Positions 9,584 to 18,011 of a stretch of 64,000 nt of DNA are shown here, one piece after another (the stretch's first letter is position 1; each line of letters starts with the position of its first letter). The position numbers and the translations under genes are program-made. This stretch comes from Rodentibacter caecimuris (lineage in GTDB: Bacteria > Pseudomonadota > Gammaproteobacteria > Enterobacterales > Pasteurellaceae): NCBI GenBank assembly GCA_001998905.1, contig MLAA01000024.1:1-64000 (forward strand), in the 5' to 3' direction. A model generated the notes under the pieces. The model worked only from the letters and a program-made list of their open reading frames with translations, had not been told where the DNA came from and did no database searches.

Positions 9584-11341
9584 ATGCAAACACCATTTAA
9601 AAAAATACTTCTTACTGGCTTACTTACTTCTCTCATAAGTCTTTCTCATGTCAGCTGGGCAAATAATCAACCATTGACGACAAATATTGCAGCGGCGCGT
9701 TATGACAGTGATACAGATATTTTTCAACCAATCTACGCAGAAAATGGAATGGTTGCGTCAGAACAAGCTCTGGCTACTCAAGTAGGGGTTGAAATTCTAA
9801 AACAAGGTGGTAACGCTGTGGATGCCGCAGTTGCTGTCGGATTTGCTTTAGCCATTGTACTTCCTAATGCTGGCAATATTGGCGGTGGTGGATTTATGGT
9901 ATTGCATAATGGAAAAACAGGTGAAAACGTTGCTCTGGACTTTAGAGAAATGGCACCATTAAATGCCTCGCGAGATATGTACTTAAATGCAGACGGACAA
10001 GTGGAAGATGGAAAATCATTATTTACACACTTTGCGGTCGGTGTACCAGGTACGGTTGCCGGTATGGATTTAGCCTTACGAAAATGGGGAACTATGCCTT
10101 TACAAAAGGTATTAGAACCTGCGATAAAATTAGCGGAGGAAGGTTTTCCTATCAGCCAAACGCTTGCTAATCTACTCAACACAGAGAAAGAGGTTTTAGG
10201 CAAATGGGAAAGTAGTCGCAAAATTTTCTTCAAAAATGACCGCACTTTAGCTGCTGGTGAACGACTAATCCAAAAAGATTTGGCTAATTCATTAAAACTC
10301 ATTGCCAAAGAAGGAAGCAAAGCCTTCTATGAAGGGGATATCGCCAAAAAAATTGTGCAAGAGATGAAACGACACAAAGGGCTAATCAACCTAGAAGATA
10401 TGCGCAACTATCAAGCAATTGTGCGCCAGCCTATAATAGGAAATTATCGTGGATATAAAATTGTTACAATGCCGCCGCCAAGTTCCGGCGGTATCCATTT
10501 GGTGCAAATATTCAACATGCTGGAAAATTATCCATTGACCGAATTTGGTGCAAATAGTGCGAAAACTATTCATTATCTAGCAGAGTCAATGAAACTGGCT
10601 TATGCTGATCGTTCTGAATATCTTGGTGATCCTGATTTTGTGAAAATTCCCGTTTCTGGCTTAATTTCAAAAAAATATGCCAAATATTTAATTAATAGTA
10701 TTAACGAAAATTATGCACGTCCAGCTACAGAGATTAAGCCGGGCAATCCTCAACCCTATGAAAGCGATCAGACTACACACTACTCTGTTATGGACAACGC
10801 CGGTAATGCTGTTGCCGTAACTTACACGCTAAACCTGAATTTTGGTAGTGGCATTGTTGCTGAAGGAACAGGTATTCTATTGAATAATGAAATGGATGAT
10901 TTTTCGGCAAAACCAGGTGTAGCAAATGCTTTCGGACTAATTGGCGGTAGTGCGAATGCTATCGAGGCCAAAAAACGTCCCCTTTCTTCTATGACACCAA
11001 CACTGGTATTAAAAGATGATAAACCTTGGCTAGTTACGGGTAGTCCTGGCGGCGCTCGAATTATTACTACGGTTCTACAAAGTATTTCTAATATTATTGA
11101 TCACAATATGAATCCTGCAGAAGCAATTGTTGCACCAAGAATTCATCATCAATGGTTACCGGATGAACTAAGAATCGAAGAAGGAATAAGCCCAGATACA
11201 CTAGCCATACTAATTTCCAAAGGACATAAAATCAAACTAAAAGCACCAATGGGACGAGTACAAATAATTCAAGCCCACAACAGTGGCTTCTACGGTTATT
11301 CTGATCCACGCAATCCAGACGGAAAAACACTCGGATTTTAA
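9584..11341 (+). CDS. ggt: Gamma-glutamyltranspeptidase
   Basis: Periplasmic N-terminal-nucleophile hydrolase that cleaves glutathione and other gamma-glutamyl compounds, supplying glutamate and cysteinylglycine. A Sec signal ending near VSWA covers residues 1-26. Self-processing occurs before the catalytic Thr, visible as QTTHYSV with Thr397. Other family motifs are GGGGFMVLH, DFREMAP and TGSPGGARI. The 585 residues match the E. coli enzyme. The gene stands alone, with its own gap upstream and a convergent neighbour. It may work with gor (60.5 kb) in glutathione turnover. A USS lies inside (10239). Confidence 0.95.
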   Translation: MQTPFKKILLTGLLTSLISLSHVSWANNQPLTTNIAAARYDSDTDIFQPIYAENGMVASEQALATQVGVEILKQGGNAVDAAVAVGFALAIVLPNAGNIGGGGFMVLHNGKTGENVALDFREMAPLNASRDMYLNADGQVEDGKSLFTHFAVGVPGTVAGMDLALRKWGTMPLQKVLEPAIKLAEEGFPISQTLANLLNTEKEVLGKWESSRKIFFKNDRTLAAGERLIQKDLANSLKLIAKEGSKAFYEGDIAKKIVQEMKRHKGLINLEDMRNYQAIVRQPIIGNYRGYKIVTMPPPSSGGIHLVQIFNMLENYPLTEFGANSAKTIHYLAESMKLAYADRSEYLGDPDFVKIPVSGLISKKYAKYLINSINENYARPATEIKPGNPQPYESDQTTHYSVMDNAGNAVAVTYTLNLNFGSGIVAEGTGILLNNEMDDFSAKPGVANAFGLIGGSANAIEAKKRPLSSMTPTLVLKDDKPWLVTGSPGGARIITTVLQSISNIIDHNMNPAEAIVAPRIHHQWLPDELRIEEGISPDTLAILISKGHKIKLKAPMGRVQIIQAHNSGFYGYSDPRNPDGKTLGF

Positions 11342-11351
11342 TAAATATAAA

Positions 11352-11383
11352 AATCCCTGCACTACTTATCTTAGGCAGGGATT
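11352..11383. terminator. Bidirectional terminator between ggt and the Usp gene
   Basis: AATCCCTGC (11352-11360) pairs perfectly with GCAGGGATT (11375-11383). On the minus strand the stem is followed by TTTTATATTTATT, a good T-tract for the usp gene. The plus-strand tail CTTGTTATTTT is weaker. Confidence 0.75.
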
Positions 11384-11387
11384 CTTG

Positions 11388-11813
11388 TTATTTTAAAATT
11401 AATATCGGCTTTTTCCCATATTTTGCCACACGCCGGGTATTATTACTCAGCCCTTTAGCATGCGTTTTACTACTAGCGAGCATAATGATTAAGTCTACCG
11501 ACTTCTCCTCGGCGATACGATTAATTTCCTCATAAATAGTACCGTGGGCCACAATATGTTGCACCCTAGCAGTTTCTGGAAAATGTTTATTAGTAAAATC
11601 ATGAAGCGCCTTGTTCACTTCTTCGATCAAAGACTTATCAAAATTCTTCGGCAAAAAGGCAGAAATAAAGCTATCATCAACCGGCTCAACAATAGTAACC
11701 ACACGAAATAGCGCATTAGGGTTATGCTCAACTAAGCGCAACGCAGCATCTACCACTTTTTTTGAGCCTTTCAGATTATTCAGATCAATTGCTAATAGTA
11801 ATCTACTATACAT
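11388..11813 (-). CDS. Universal stress protein (UspA family)
   Basis: A 141-residue single-domain Usp protein. It opens with MYSRLLLAIDLNN, the usual nucleotide-binding-fold start, and contains DLIIMLASSKTH near the C-terminus, where ATP-binding members carry a Gly-rich GxxG motif; here that motif is poorly kept. Members help cells survive starvation and stress by unknown means. It lies 76 bases downstream of the TRAP permease gene, with a USS (11878) between, and could be a distal member of that transcript. Similar usp genes sit beside TRAP systems in other bacteria. Confidence 0.8.
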   Translation of the reverse strand: MYSRLLLAIDLNNLKGSKKVVDAALRLVEHNPNALFRVVTIVEPVDDSFISAFLPKNFDKSLIEEVNKALHDFTNKHFPETARVQHIVAHGTIYEEINRIAEEKSVDLIIMLASSKTHAKGLSNNTRRVAKYGKKPILILK

Positions 11814-11889
11814 AATTTATCCTTCTCATCAGTATTATGGGCATTTAGTGTTTATGCAAAAAACACTCTCAAAAATGACCGCACTTTCA

Positions 11890-14523
11890 TTAAGATTTTG
11901 CTCTTCGCCGTTGATTCAATCCGACCAAGAAAATTATCATCAATCCAGGAATAAACATCCATTCTTTTGCTAAAGAAACTAAAGGCAATGAAATAGAGAT
12001 AATCGTTTGATCCCAATTTAAACCGACTTTTGCAGCCGGAGAATCTATTTCAACCATATCAATCACAACCTTATCAATTTTCTTTCCGTTCACCTCAATT
12101 TTTTCTTGTGTATTCAACAAGGTTAAACCTAGATTTTGCAAACGTTGTGCCCCAGTCTCACCATTTGGTACGGACAGTTGTGAGTAAAATTCAATTTCCT
12201 TGCCATAAGGGTTTATCCCTGATACTTTAAAGGTCATATTTTGCCCTACAGGCGTTTTTTCTAGCTCCTGTACCAAATGAGCCGGTTCAATATATTGCGA
12301 TGTCGGCGAAAGGTATTCCATAAAGAATCCAGGCCGAAACACAATAAATGCACCCAATATCAATAGTGCCGTTTCCCACCATTTATTTTTAACAAAAAAA
12401 TGATTCATCGTCGCCGCGGTAAAAGCCAATATAGCTAAAGTTGAAACAATGGCCACTAACATTCCCTTTACCCAACCTACATCAAGTAACAATAGATCGG
12501 TATTAAAAATAAACAAAAAAGGCAAAATTGCTGTACGTAGACTATAAAAGAAAGCGATCACTCCCGTTCTTATCGGATTTCCACCTGAAACTGCAGCGGC
12601 AGCAAATGAAGCTAAGCCCACTGGCGGCGTTACATCTGCCATAATACCGAAATAAAATACAAATAAATGAACGGCAATAAGCGGAACTATCAACCCATTT
12701 TGTCTTCCAACTTCAACAATAACTAATGCCATTAATGAAGAAACAACAATATAGTTGGCTGTCGTAGGTAATCCCATCCCTAAAATCAAACTGAATATAG
12801 CGACAAGAATCAACATTAATAAAATATTACCCATAGACAGAATTTCAATGATACCTGATAGTTGTACACCAAATCCGGTTAAGGAGACGACGCCAACAAT
12901 AATACCTGCAGTTGCAGTTGCAATACCGATGCCGATCATATTTCTTGCCCCGGTTTCCAACCCATCAATTAATGTCTTTATGCCCTCAATAAAAAGTGAT
13001 TTTGTAATCGGTTGTTTACGGAAGTAATACAACAATGGTTTTTGTGTAAGCAAAATCACAGTAAGTGCCATCGTTCCCCAAAACGCGGAGAGCCCCGGCG
13101 ATAACATTTCCACCATTAAACACCAAATTAATACAACAACGGGAATTAAAAAATGTAATCCAGCATTCACTGTCGGTTTAGCAGATGGAAGTGAAACTAT
13201 CGGTGCATTAGGATCATCTACTTCTAAATCGGGGAATTTAGCCACTCGACGTATAAGCAATAAATATGCGATTGAGAGTAATGTACAAACAATCAGGAAA
13301 GCATAATTAGGAGCAATGGTTTTGATCCACCCTAAGCCTAAGTGAACCGTGCCGGTTAACACAATAATCACCAAAAGTGCGGTCAATATTTTTAGCAAAA
13401 TAATTACAATTGGATTTGGCGGCTCCGTTCTCGGTAACCCTTGCAAATTCATTTTTAATGCTTCTAAATGAACAATATAAACCAATGCAATATATGAAAT
13501 TAATGCCGGTAGTGCAGCATGCATAATTAATTGGCTATACGGCATATTCACATATTCAATCATCAAAAAAGCGGCAGCGCCCATTACCGGCGGCATAATT
13601 TGACCGTTTACAGAAGAAGCAACTTCGACCGCACCAGCCTTCTCAGCAGAAAATCCTACCCGCTTCATCATTGGAATAGTAAAGGTTCCCGTAGTTACCA
13701 CATTGGCAATAGAAGAACCTGAAATTAATCCTGTTAACCCCGAAGAGACTACGGCAGCTTTAGCCGGACCTCCTCGTAGATGTCCTAAATAAGCAAAGGC
13801 AGTTTTAATAAAATAATTTCCCGCACCTGCTTTATCTAATAAAGCGCCAAATAGTACAAATAAAAATACATACTTAGTCGAAACCCCCAATGCTACACCA
13901 AAAACACCTTCTGTCGTTATCCATTGTTGATTAACCATTTGCGATAGCGAGCCAGAGCGATGACTAATTAACCAATTAGTCGGGAAAAATTGTCCAAAAT
14001 AGTTATATAATAAAAAGACGGAAGCAATAATCACAAGGGGAAGTCCTAAACTACGCCGACAAGCTTCCAATAGCAAGATAACACCTAAACAACCAGCGAT
14101 AATATCTTGTATATTCGGTGCACCAAAACGGGTAACTAAGCCTTCATAAAAGAAAATATAGTATCCTCCTAAAAATGCACCTAAAGCAGCAAAGAACCAG
14201 TCTTGGTAAGGAATACGATGTTTTGGTGAGGAAGCAAACGCAGGAAATACTAGATAAGCTAAGAATAACGCAAAAGCCAAATGAATCGAGCGAGCCTTCG
14301 TATCATCAATAACGACATTTAATTCCCATCCCCAGCTACGAATGACTTCTTGTAGCCAAAAAGGGAAAGGGGAAGTGTAATAAAGCTGAAAGAGCGACCA
14401 TAAAATAGCCGTAGCAATAATCAAATTCTTAGATAAGCCTTTTGGATTTCGCCCGCCTGCATCATTGGATGCAACCATATCTTGCAGATCATCATAATCC
14501 AATTTCTCAGATTTTATTGACAT
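11890..14523 (-). CDS. Fused TRAP transporter permease (4TM/12TM, TAXI type)
   Basis: Integral inner-membrane subunit of a TRAP-TAXI secondary transporter, combining the small (DctQ-like) and large (DctM-like) subunits in one 877-residue chain with about 18-20 hydrophobic segments. TRAP signatures include SGLTGLISGSSIANVVTTG, GAAAFLMIEY and MGLPTTANYIV. The ATG at 14523 is chosen because GGAGG lies five bases before it; an upstream ATG at 14547 lacks such a site. A C-terminal soluble stretch (about residues 740-850) precedes a last membrane helix. The substrate is unknown; C4-dicarboxylates or glutamate are usual for TAXI systems. USS inside at 13375. Confidence 0.9.
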   Translation of the reverse strand: MSIKSEKLDYDDLQDMVASNDAGGRNPKGLSKNLIIATAILWSLFQLYYTSPFPFWLQEVIRSWGWELNVVIDDTKARSIHLAFALFLAYLVFPAFASSPKHRIPYQDWFFAALGAFLGGYYIFFYEGLVTRFGAPNIQDIIAGCLGVILLLEACRRSLGLPLVIIASVFLLYNYFGQFFPTNWLISHRSGSLSQMVNQQWITTEGVFGVALGVSTKYVFLFVLFGALLDKAGAGNYFIKTAFAYLGHLRGGPAKAAVVSSGLTGLISGSSIANVVTTGTFTIPMMKRVGFSAEKAGAVEVASSVNGQIMPPVMGAAAFLMIEYVNMPYSQLIMHAALPALISYIALVYIVHLEALKMNLQGLPRTEPPNPIVIILLKILTALLVIIVLTGTVHLGLGWIKTIAPNYAFLIVCTLLSIAYLLLIRRVAKFPDLEVDDPNAPIVSLPSAKPTVNAGLHFLIPVVVLIWCLMVEMLSPGLSAFWGTMALTVILLTQKPLLYYFRKQPITKSLFIEGIKTLIDGLETGARNMIGIGIATATAGIIVGVVSLTGFGVQLSGIIEILSMGNILLMLILVAIFSLILGMGLPTTANYIVVSSLMALVIVEVGRQNGLIVPLIAVHLFVFYFGIMADVTPPVGLASFAAAAVSGGNPIRTGVIAFFYSLRTAILPFLFIFNTDLLLLDVGWVKGMLVAIVSTLAILAFTAATMNHFFVKNKWWETALLILGAFIVFRPGFFMEYLSPTSQYIEPAHLVQELEKTPVGQNMTFKVSGINPYGKEIEFYSQLSVPNGETGAQRLQNLGLTLLNTQEKIEVNGKKIDKVVIDMVEIDSPAAKVGLNWDQTIISISLPLVSLAKEWMFIPGLMIIFLVGLNQRRRAKS

Positions 14524-14562
14524 AAAACCTCCGGAAATAAATACCATCTATTAAAACAGAAA

Positions 14563-14582
14563 AGGCAGGGCTAAACCTGCCT
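14563..14582 (-). terminator. Attenuator between TAXI and permease genes
   Basis: On the minus strand AGGCAGG and CCTGCCT form a seven-pair stem with a six-base loop, followed by TTTCTGTTTTA. It lies between the binding-protein stop and the permease start. Partial termination here would give more binding protein than permease, a common arrangement. Confidence 0.65.
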
Positions 14583-14598
14583 AAACTCAATAAACCAA

Positions 14599-15564
14599 TT
14601 ATTTTAACCAGCCTTGTTCTTTATAATAACGAATTGCGCCTTCGTGCAATGGTGCAGATAAGGCATTCTTAATCATATCTTCTTGTTTTAAATGAGCAAA
14701 TGCCGGGTGAAGACGTTTGAAACGATCAAAATTATCAAAAACTGCTTTAACAATAGCGTAAACACTATCTGCATCAACATCGGAGGATGTAACCAACGTA
14801 GCATAAACACCAAAGGTATCTACTGGATTATCAGTTCCTTTATATAGCCCTCCCGGAATTGTTGCTTTCGCATAATATGGGTTATCGGCAACTAATTTAT
14901 CAATTTCCGCTCCAGTAATAGGTACGAGATGAGCATTGCAAGAGGCCGCAGCTTCTTTCAACGCACCGTTCGGATGTCCCACATTATAGGTTATCGCATC
15001 TAAGTTGTTATCACACATTACTGAAGCCATTTCCGCCGGTTTTAATTCCGATGCCACTTTAAATTCTTTATCTGTCCACCCCTTCGCAGCTAAAATCACA
15101 TTCATTGTTGCTCGCGTACCTGATCCGGGGTCTCCCACATTGACTCTTTTTCCTTTTAAATCATCAAATTGTTGAATACCGGAATCATCACGAGCCATTA
15201 AAGTAAAAGGTTCAGGATGAATAGAAAAAACAGCACGCAGTTTGTCATTTTTCTTACCCTTAAATGAACTTGTTCCGTTATATGCATGATATTGCCAATC
15301 AGATTGGGCGATCCCCATTTCCATTTGATTTGCTGCAATAGCATTCAAATTAGCAACTGACGCACCGGTAGATGGGGCATTGCACTTAACTTGAGTCTTT
15401 GCTGTATCTCGGTTGACTAGCTGACAAATTGATTGCCCGACCACATAGTAGACGCCAGTTTGTCCACCAGTTCCAATAGTAACAAATTTTTCAGCCGCTT
15501 GAGCAGACAGTGCCCCCATTGTTAATGCGGCTGCCAGAGAAAAGATAGAATATTTTTTCATCAT
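14599..15564 (-). CDS. TAXI-family TRAP transporter solute-binding protein
   Basis: Periplasmic binding protein that delivers substrate to the fused permease encoded just downstream. A Sec signal peptide (MMKKYSIFSLAAALTMG..., cleavage near AQA-AEKF) covers about 23 residues. The mature protein shows the TAXI hallmarks GTGGQTGVYYVVG at the start and GDPGSGTR, LKPAEMASVMCDN later. Adjacent ATGs at 15564 and 15561 are both usable. The 321-residue length is normal. This gene is first in the two-gene unit; its promoter lies in the divergent gap up to 15841. Confidence 0.92.
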   Translation of the reverse strand: MMKKYSIFSLAAALTMGALSAQAAEKFVTIGTGGQTGVYYVVGQSICQLVNRDTAKTQVKCNAPSTGASVANLNAIAANQMEMGIAQSDWQYHAYNGTSSFKGKKNDKLRAVFSIHPEPFTLMARDDSGIQQFDDLKGKRVNVGDPGSGTRATMNVILAAKGWTDKEFKVASELKPAEMASVMCDNNLDAITYNVGHPNGALKEAAASCNAHLVPITGAEIDKLVADNPYYAKATIPGGLYKGTDNPVDTFGVYATLVTSSDVDADSVYAIVKAVFDNFDRFKRLHPAFAHLKQEDMIKNALSAPLHEGAIRYYKEQGWLK

Positions 15565-15841
15565 TAAGCCCTTTTGTTGTAGATTGTAGGAAATTTAATA
15601 AGATGCTGTGTTATTTTATTCAATAACTTTGTCAAGATATACTTGAGTACTAATATACGCAATCCTTTTCTTTCAAAAATATGAGGTGTTTCACACTTTT
15701 TTAACACTGTTAACATCTATTAACTTTTAAAAGTTCATTTCTCCTTAATTACTGGTCGGACCAGCATGTTCAGATAAACCTCTTTATAATCTCATTGTCT
15801 GATTGCCCATATATTTTTATTATTGTCAATTAAATTTTATT

Positions 15842-17779
15842 ATGACTAAATTTTCCCGATTTCCTCTCTTTCCTATTATTGCTTTTATTGGCATTAACCT
15901 AATTATTTTAACTTTATCTCGTCTAGGCTTGGCGTTTTGGCAAGCCGATAGAATTAATGCAGTTAATGGCTGGCAACCGTTATTTTTACAAGGTTTGCGC
16001 ATTGATATCGTATCAATCTGCTATCTATTCGGATTACCAGCTTTACTTACTGTCATACTATGGAAACCTAACGGGTTAAAACAAATTTGGCTTAAAGTAC
16101 TACGAATTTGGCTTACTCTTGCCAGTGTTTTCATTTTGTTTATGGAAATTGCTACCCCTGCCTTTATTGAGACCTACGATTTCCGGCCAAACCGTTTATT
16201 TATTGAATATCTACAATACCCGAAAGAAGTTTTTACAATGTTATTCAATGGGCATTTAACCGCAACCATCAGTAGTTTGGCGATAAGCTTAGTGGCAGCA
16301 AGTATTTATTGGATCTTAGCGAAAAAAATGACACAACACCTAGGATCAATAAATTGGTATCAGAGAATTCTTTTAGCACTCCTCATTATCGTAGTTTCAT
16401 TTATAGGTGCGCGTTCAAGCCTTACTCACAGAGGAATTAATCCAGCGATGGTCGCTTTCTCAAAAGATCCCTTAGTCAACTCTCTGGTTTTAAATTCCGG
16501 CTATTCAGTGCTCTATGCCTCTCAACAACTCAAGGATGAAGAAAAATCTTCCGAACAATACGGAAAGATGTCGGAAACAGAAATGCTCCAAATTATAAAG
16601 AAAAGCCGTAATCGTTCCGATTCAGATTATATATCTAACGAAATCCCTACATTAACAATGAATCACGCTTCCTATAAAGGTAAGCCTAAAAATATTGTGA
16701 TTGTTTTACAGGAAAGTTTAGGATCACAATTTGTCGGTACTTTAGGAGGAAAGCCATTAACGCCTGAGTTTGACAAACTCGCGAAGCAAGGTTGGTTATT
16801 TGAAAATTTATACGCAACCGGAACCCGCTCCGTACGAGGTATTGAAGCCGTTACTGCGGGCTTTCCTCCTACCCCTGCACGTTCTACGGTAAAATTGACT
16901 AAAAGCCAAAACGGCTTCTTTACTATCGCCGATTTTTTACGTCGACAAGGCTACCAAACCTCTTTCATTTACGGTGGAGAGAAGCATTTTGACAATATGG
17001 CAAGCTATTTTTACGGTAATGGCTTTGAAACCATTATTGATGAAAAAGACTATAAGACGCCTAAATTTGTGGGGACTTGGGGCGTAAGTGATGAAGATTT
17101 ATTCGATAAAGCCCACGAAACGTTCACGACATTGGCAAAAACAGATAAACCTTTCTTTAGTTTGGTGTTCAGTTCTAGTAATCATGATCCCTTTGAATTC
17201 CCAGACGGAAAAATCGTATTATTCGATCAAGAAAAACAAACTCGTAATAATGCGGCAAAATATGCAGATTACGCCTTAGGACATTTTTTCAAATTAGCAA
17301 AAGAATCAAATTATTGGAAAAATACAATATTTATCATCATTGCTGATCATGACTCCCGAGTAAGTGGAGCGGAGCTGGTTCCGATTAAGAATTTTCATAT
17401 TCCCGCATTGATTCTAGGTGAAGGCATTGAAGCCAGAAGAGATAATCGTCTCATTAGTCAAATCGATATTCCACCGACATTATTATCTCTTGCCGGCACA
17501 TCTGGTACTTACCCAATGATTGGTTTTGACCTTACTCAAAATATCAATCCTAACCGTGCCTTTATGCAATATGATCAAACCCAAGCCATGTTAAAAGGAA
17601 ACGATGTAGTCATTCTCCAACCTAACAGTAAACCAAAAGGTTATCGCTACGATTTCACTACACAAACTTTTACTTCCCAGAACCAACCGGAAGCAATGGA
17701 AAAAGAAGCATTGGCCCACGCCTTACTTGGTAGTTGGCTTTATAAAAATCAATTATATAAATTACCAAAAGAGCAGTAA
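15842..17779 (+). CDS. LTA synthase/MdoB-type sulfatase-fold transferase
   Basis: Inner-membrane enzyme of the LTA synthase (COG1368) family with about five N-terminal membrane segments (residues 1-200) and a periplasmic sulfatase-fold domain. Likely metal ligand Glu291 (VLQESLGS), candidate nucleophile Thr328 (ATGTRS) and IIADHDS are visible. Gram-negative members move phosphoglycerol or phosphoethanolamine from phospholipids to glycans or LPS; which one applies here cannot be read. The ATG at 15842 starts directly before the first membrane helix; an earlier TTG at 15803 is unlikely. It is a single-gene unit ending in a strong USS-containing hairpin. Confidence 0.85.
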   Translation: MTKFSRFPLFPIIAFIGINLIILTLSRLGLAFWQADRINAVNGWQPLFLQGLRIDIVSICYLFGLPALLTVILWKPNGLKQIWLKVLRIWLTLASVFILFMEIATPAFIETYDFRPNRLFIEYLQYPKEVFTMLFNGHLTATISSLAISLVAASIYWILAKKMTQHLGSINWYQRILLALLIIVVSFIGARSSLTHRGINPAMVAFSKDPLVNSLVLNSGYSVLYASQQLKDEEKSSEQYGKMSETEMLQIIKKSRNRSDSDYISNEIPTLTMNHASYKGKPKNIVIVLQESLGSQFVGTLGGKPLTPEFDKLAKQGWLFENLYATGTRSVRGIEAVTAGFPPTPARSTVKLTKSQNGFFTIADFLRRQGYQTSFIYGGEKHFDNMASYFYGNGFETIIDEKDYKTPKFVGTWGVSDEDLFDKAHETFTTLAKTDKPFFSLVFSSSNHDPFEFPDGKIVLFDQEKQTRNNAAKYADYALGHFFKLAKESNYWKNTIFIIIADHDSRVSGAELVPIKNFHIPALILGEGIEARRDNRLISQIDIPPTLLSLAGTSGTYPMIGFDLTQNINPNRAFMQYDQTQAMLKGNDVVILQPNSKPKGYRYDFTTQTFTSQNQPEAMEKEALAHALLGSWLYKNQLYKLPKEQ

Positions 17780-17797
17780 ATAAGAGAGTCTCAAAAT

Positions 17798-17855
17798 AAA
17801 TGGCCGCGCTTTGCTCTATACCAACACAAGAGAGAAAAGTGCGGCCATTTTTCTG
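17798..17855 (+). terminator. Long-stem terminator containing a USS variant
   Basis: AAATGGCCGCGCTTT (17798-17812) pairs over 15 bases, with one G-T wobble, with AAAGTGCGGCCATTT (17836-17850), followed by TTT. The right arm holds AAGTGCGGC, one base off the uptake core, and the left arm a two-mismatch partner. Confidence 0.75.
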
Positions 17856-17945
17856 CGCATTTTCATGCAAACGAAATGCAGAGTAAAATATAGCCAGTAT
17901 TTATCATTTTTTCTTTAGCGTCATTTAGAAAATATGTAGTAGAAA

Positions 17946-17970
17946 AAATTAGAGCGCCCTGTTCGGCGCT
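17946..17970 (-). terminator. Terminator of the ABC exporter gene
   Basis: On the minus strand AGCGCC (17970-17965) and GGCGCT (17958-17953) form a six-pair GC stem with a six-base loop, followed by CTAATTTTTTC. It lies about 40 bases after the exporter stop codon. Confidence 0.7.
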
Positions 17971-18011
17971 ATATTTCTAACATACTATTCTTGACAGGCA
18001 TTACTACAAAT

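Noticed and set aside
9394..9636. 80-codon minus-strand ORF overlapping the ggt start
   Set aside because: It runs antisense over the ggt promoter and signal peptide and has no protein-like features.
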